From contig MU602717.1 of the NCBI GenBank assembly GCA_025201865.1, positions 16,847 through 67,245 of the forward strand: 50,399 nucleotides of DNA. The letters are read 5' to 3'. The notes beneath the pieces are model-generated. The model made no database searches. It was not told the origin of the DNA and saw only the letters and a list, made by a program, of their open reading frames with translations. The stretch comes from Ramicandelaber brevisporus. Lineage: Eukaryota; Kickxellomycota; Ramicandelaberales; Ramicandelaberaceae. Made by a program: the position numbers and the translations under genes. This document shows positions 47,971-50,399 of the stretch, one piece after another; the stretch's first letter is position 1; every line of letters begins with the position of its first letter.

Positions 47971-49557
47971 ATGACCATCGACAACTACTTTGCCCATATC
48001 GAGGCCAACCAGAGCAAATACATTGACCGTCTCCGCGAGATCGTCGCCATTCCTTCGTATGTTGCCTTCGCCAAGAAAGAAGAAGAAGAAAAACACGCGT
48101 GAGAGCGCATCTTGTTGCTATTGAGTCAACACAGCGTGTAACTGACATCTCATTGATATCGCATTCCCCGTGCCTTTGTTGACGCGCTTGAATTTACTAA
48201 TAACAGCGTGAGTGGTGATGTTGCTCACCGTGCCCAGGTCGTGAAGATGGGAGAATGGCTTCTCGATGAGCTGAAGCGTCTTGGCGCCACCACCAAGCGC
48301 GTCGAGCCAGGCAAGCAGGAGCTGGAGGGCCAGACCATCGATTTGCCACCAGTCGTCCTGGCCACCTATGGCACCGACCCAACCAAGAAGACCGTGCTTA
48401 TCTACGGCCACTACGATGTCCAGCCGGCTCTCAAGGAGGACGGATGGAACACCGACCCATGGACTCTCACTGAGGACAAGGAGGGCCGTCTCTATGGCCG
48501 TGGTGCTACCGACGACAAGGGTCCAGTGCTCGGCTGGCTCTGCGCCATCGAGGCACACCAGGAGCTGGGCCTCGACCTGCCTGTCAACCTCAAGTTCTGC
48601 TTCGAGGGAATGGAGGAGTCGGGCAGCGAGGGCTTGAATGAAGTCATCATCGCCGAGGCTGACAAGTACTTTGCCGGCGTCGACTGTGTCTGCATCTCCG
48701 ACAACTACTGGCTGGGCAAGTCGAAGCCATGCTTGACCTACGGTCTCCGTGGCGTGAGCTATTTCCAGATTCAGGTCTCCGGCCCAAAGGCTGACCTGCA
48801 CTCTGGTGTGTTCGGCGGCACCATCCACGAGCCAATGACCGACCTGGTTGCGCTCATGGGCAGACTCGTGACTCCAAAGGGCGAGATTCTGGTTCCAGGC
48901 ATCATGGACCAGGTTGCTCCACTCACCGAGGAGGAGAAGAAGACCTACAATGGCCTCGACTTCTCGATGCAAGACTTCAAGCACTCATCTGGCAGCAACG
49001 GCCCAATCTTCGACAACGAGACCGACACTCTGATGCACCGCTGGCGCTACCCATCTCTGTCCCTTCACGGCATTGAGGGTGCCTTCTACTCCTCTGGTGC
49101 CAAGACTGTCATTCCAGCCAAGGTTTCTGGCAAGTTCTCCATCCGTACCGTGCCCAACATGCAGCTCGCGGAGGTTACCAAGCTCGTCATCAAGCACGTC
49201 GAGGCCGAGTTCGCCAAGCTGGGCAGCCCGAACAAGATGCGCGTCGAGTGCCTGCACGACGGTATCTGGTGGGTCAGCTCGCCAAACCACTGGAACTTTG
49301 TCGCTGGTGCCAACGCCGTCGAGAAGGTGTTCCAGACCAAGCCGGATCTTACCCGTGAGGGCGGCTCCATCCCGGTTACCTTGACCTTCCAGGATGCCCT
49401 CAAGCGCAACGTTCTGCTTCTGCCAATGGGTTCTTCTGATGATGGTGCTCACTCCATCAACGAGAAGGTTGACCGCTTCAACTACATCCAGGGTATCAAG
49501 CTCTACGGTGCCTACCTCCACGAGATTGCCACCATCGACACTTCCTCTGAGCACTAA
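47971..49557 (+). CDS. DUG1: M20 metallodipeptidase (Dug1/CNDP2 type), two exons
   Basis: Exon 1 is 47971-48056 and exon 2 is 48207-49557. The joined product has 478 residues, matching CNDP2 (475). The junction restores the conserved Ser-Val-Ser. Metal-site motifs are present: YGHYDVQPA with His97, GRGATDDKGP around Asp130, the EGMEESGSEG pair near 164 and SSDDGAHSINEK near the end. The lid domain includes DLHSGVFGG. The enzyme hydrolyses Cys-Gly and other dipeptides in the cytosol and finishes glutathione breakdown in fungi. If the intron is retained, the frame ends after 43 codons at 48100-48102. Codon use is highly biased to C-ending codons, which suggests strong expression. Confidence 0.96.
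48057..48206 (+). other. Intron of the dipeptidase gene
   Basis: The intron is 150 bases with donor GTATGT (48057-48062), a branch-like TTTACTAATAACAG near its end and acceptor CAG ending at 48206. It is the one intron in the window fixed by protein homology, since removal rejoins the family's Ile-Pro-Ser-Val-Ser motif. Confidence 0.93.
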
Positions 49558-49763
49558 GTGTATGTAAGCTCCTCCAACTCTTGTCTTTTTTTTTAAATAG
49601 TTTCTTGTTTAGTAAGTGCTTTCGTTCCGATGGCATATATAGACGTTAGTGAGCAGATGTTCTCATAAAAAGAGTTGGTATTCTGTTAAATAAAAACTCA
49701 TTTCGTTGAGTCAAAAGAGGTAAAAGATGATGGAATGATGCTAGTCTTGGAGTAGTGGCTTTA

Positions 49764-50003
49764 TCAGCCAGTATAGCCGTGAGTCCAATAATCTCTCGCC
49801 GCTTGTGTATCGGTTGGTGCGTGAGGATTGTTTTGGGTGTTACTCAAGTTTGTTATATAGATTCCATTTCCAAGTCCGAAGGAATAACTCATTACTGGCA
49901 AATATGGTGGCGAGATTAGACAAAAGTATGTAGAGCTCTGCGTTTGTTGCAGCGTTGCGATATAAAGTTGAATCGAATAGGCTATTGGAGGTGGAAACGA
50001 CAT
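49764..50003 (-). CDS. Tandem paralog tail, copy 1
   Basis: A frame from ATG 50001-50003 to TGA at 49764 encodes 79 residues. The last 35, from GNGIYIT to the closing GYTG, match the second copy at the window edge without a gap. The upstream 44 residues look unlike protein of the same gene and may be intron, so the true gene could be spliced, with earlier exons further right. A GTATGT donor-like site lies near 50016 on this strand. I do not recognise the family. The GNG-I/V-Y pattern recalls ADP-ribosyltransferase folds but is far too short to assign. Confidence 0.45.
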   Translation of the reverse strand: MSFPPPIAYSIQLYIATLQQTQSSTYFCLISPPYLPVMSYSFGLGNGIYITNLSNTQNNPHAPTDTQAARDYWTHGYTG

Positions 50004-50289
50004 ACAATGTCTTGTAGGTGCGCATGTGAGCAGGATTGATGCAACTCATGAAAACTGACCACCATACTGCAAGGAGCACTTGTAGATTTGACTGCCATTG
50101 TCTCTGTTACTCCTCTGCAAAAACTTTCAAAGACTCGATTCATCCGCATTCATTCGCATTCATTAACAGATGCATTTCTCAAATAGCAACTAGTACCAGT
50201 GTATTTTTAATTAAAAGGTAAAAGTTGATAAGCAGAGCTTAGAAGTGGTAGTCTAGAGGGTGGCAAGAATGGCGGCCGTAGCATCTAGC

Positions 50290-50399
50290 TCAGCCAGTAT
50301 AGCCATATGTTAAATAATCTCTAGTTGCCTGAACATCAGAGTAAGTGTAGTCTCTGCTTCGATTGCGACCGTGATCTGTTATATAGACTCCGTTTCCAA
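50290..50399 (-). CDS. Tandem paralog tail, copy 2, cut by the window edge
   Basis: The frame runs from the window edge to a TGA at 50290-50292 and shows 35 residues, GNGVYITDHG at the start and RDYLTYGYTG at the end. It shares Gly-Asn-Gly, Tyr-Ile-Thr, Gln-Ala-x-Arg-Asp-Tyr-x-Thr-x-Gly-Tyr-Thr-Gly with copy 1. The stops are 526 bases apart. The rest of the gene lies outside the window. Confidence 0.6.
   Translation of the reverse strand, partial: GNGVYITDHGRNRSRDYTYSDVQATRDYLTYGYTG

Noticed and set aside
1-50399. tRNA, rRNA, CRISPR arrays and transposons
   Set aside because: No B-box-like GGTTCGAATCC, rRNA-like sequence, spaced repeats, or transposase or reverse transcriptase frames were found by eye.

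Overview
The window is nuclear DNA of an early-diverging fungus with few introns. The fungal signature is a PH+CRIB PAK kinase of Cla4 type, a Pho85 cyclin-dependent kinase with a PSTAIRE helix, a Pho80-type cyclin, an M20 dipeptidase of Dug1 type and a fatty aldehyde dehydrogenase of Hfd1 type. Dymeclin, WDR70, DNAJC11, an AKAP7-like phosphoesterase and an Arp2/3 subunit sit beside them, and several of these are absent from Saccharomyces. A zoopagomycotan or kickxellomycotinan fungus such as Ramicandelaber is my guess. It rests on gene content only. Almost every gene is a single open exon; one (the dipeptidase) is clearly spliced.

Layout from left to right: a 5'-truncated helical protein (1-1866); a secreted 2H phosphoesterase (-); PHO85 with a polyQ tail (+); a small secreted six-cysteine protein (+); a Cla4-type PAK (-); a SANT/Myb protein (-); dymeclin (+) converging on an AKAP7-like 2H phosphoesterase (-); a divergent 14-3-3 protein (+) converging on a Pho80-type cyclin (-); a 4 kb stretch without a clear gene that contains an assembly gap (21871-21934); a tiny Cys/His-rich ORF and WDR70 (+) converging on an uncharacterised conserved protein (-); fatty aldehyde dehydrogenase (+); peroxisome-type Lon (+); ARPC5 (+) converging on a DPB4-like histone-fold protein (-); DNAJC11 (+) converging on a UBA+SEP protein without a UBX domain (-); a polyQ coiled-coil orphan (-); an HMG-box protein (-); a four-CBS protein (-); the spliced dipeptidase (+); and two tandem paralogous gene tails (-) at the right edge.

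The genes do not form one pathway. Signalling genes are frequent (Pho85 kinase, Pho80-type cyclin, PAK, 14-3-3, four-CBS protein). The kinase and cyclin belong to families that pair as kinase and activator, but they lie 11 kb apart on opposite strands with unrelated genes between them. Homopolymeric Gln, Ser/Ala and Thr tracts, pyrimidine-rich leaders before ATG codons and 5-6 bp microsatellites are pervasive. Many pyrimidine leaders happen to be open in frame and would give false signal peptides or membrane anchors, so starts were placed at the ATG that begins recognisable protein.

The observations most worth following are the tandem paralog tails (49764-50399), the UBA-SEP protein lacking UBX, the Cys/His-rich mini-gene behind well-formed intron signals (22185-22478), the exact 65-bp duplication carrying a 16-bp perfect palindrome (14370-14500), and two 2H phosphoesterases, one of them secreted.
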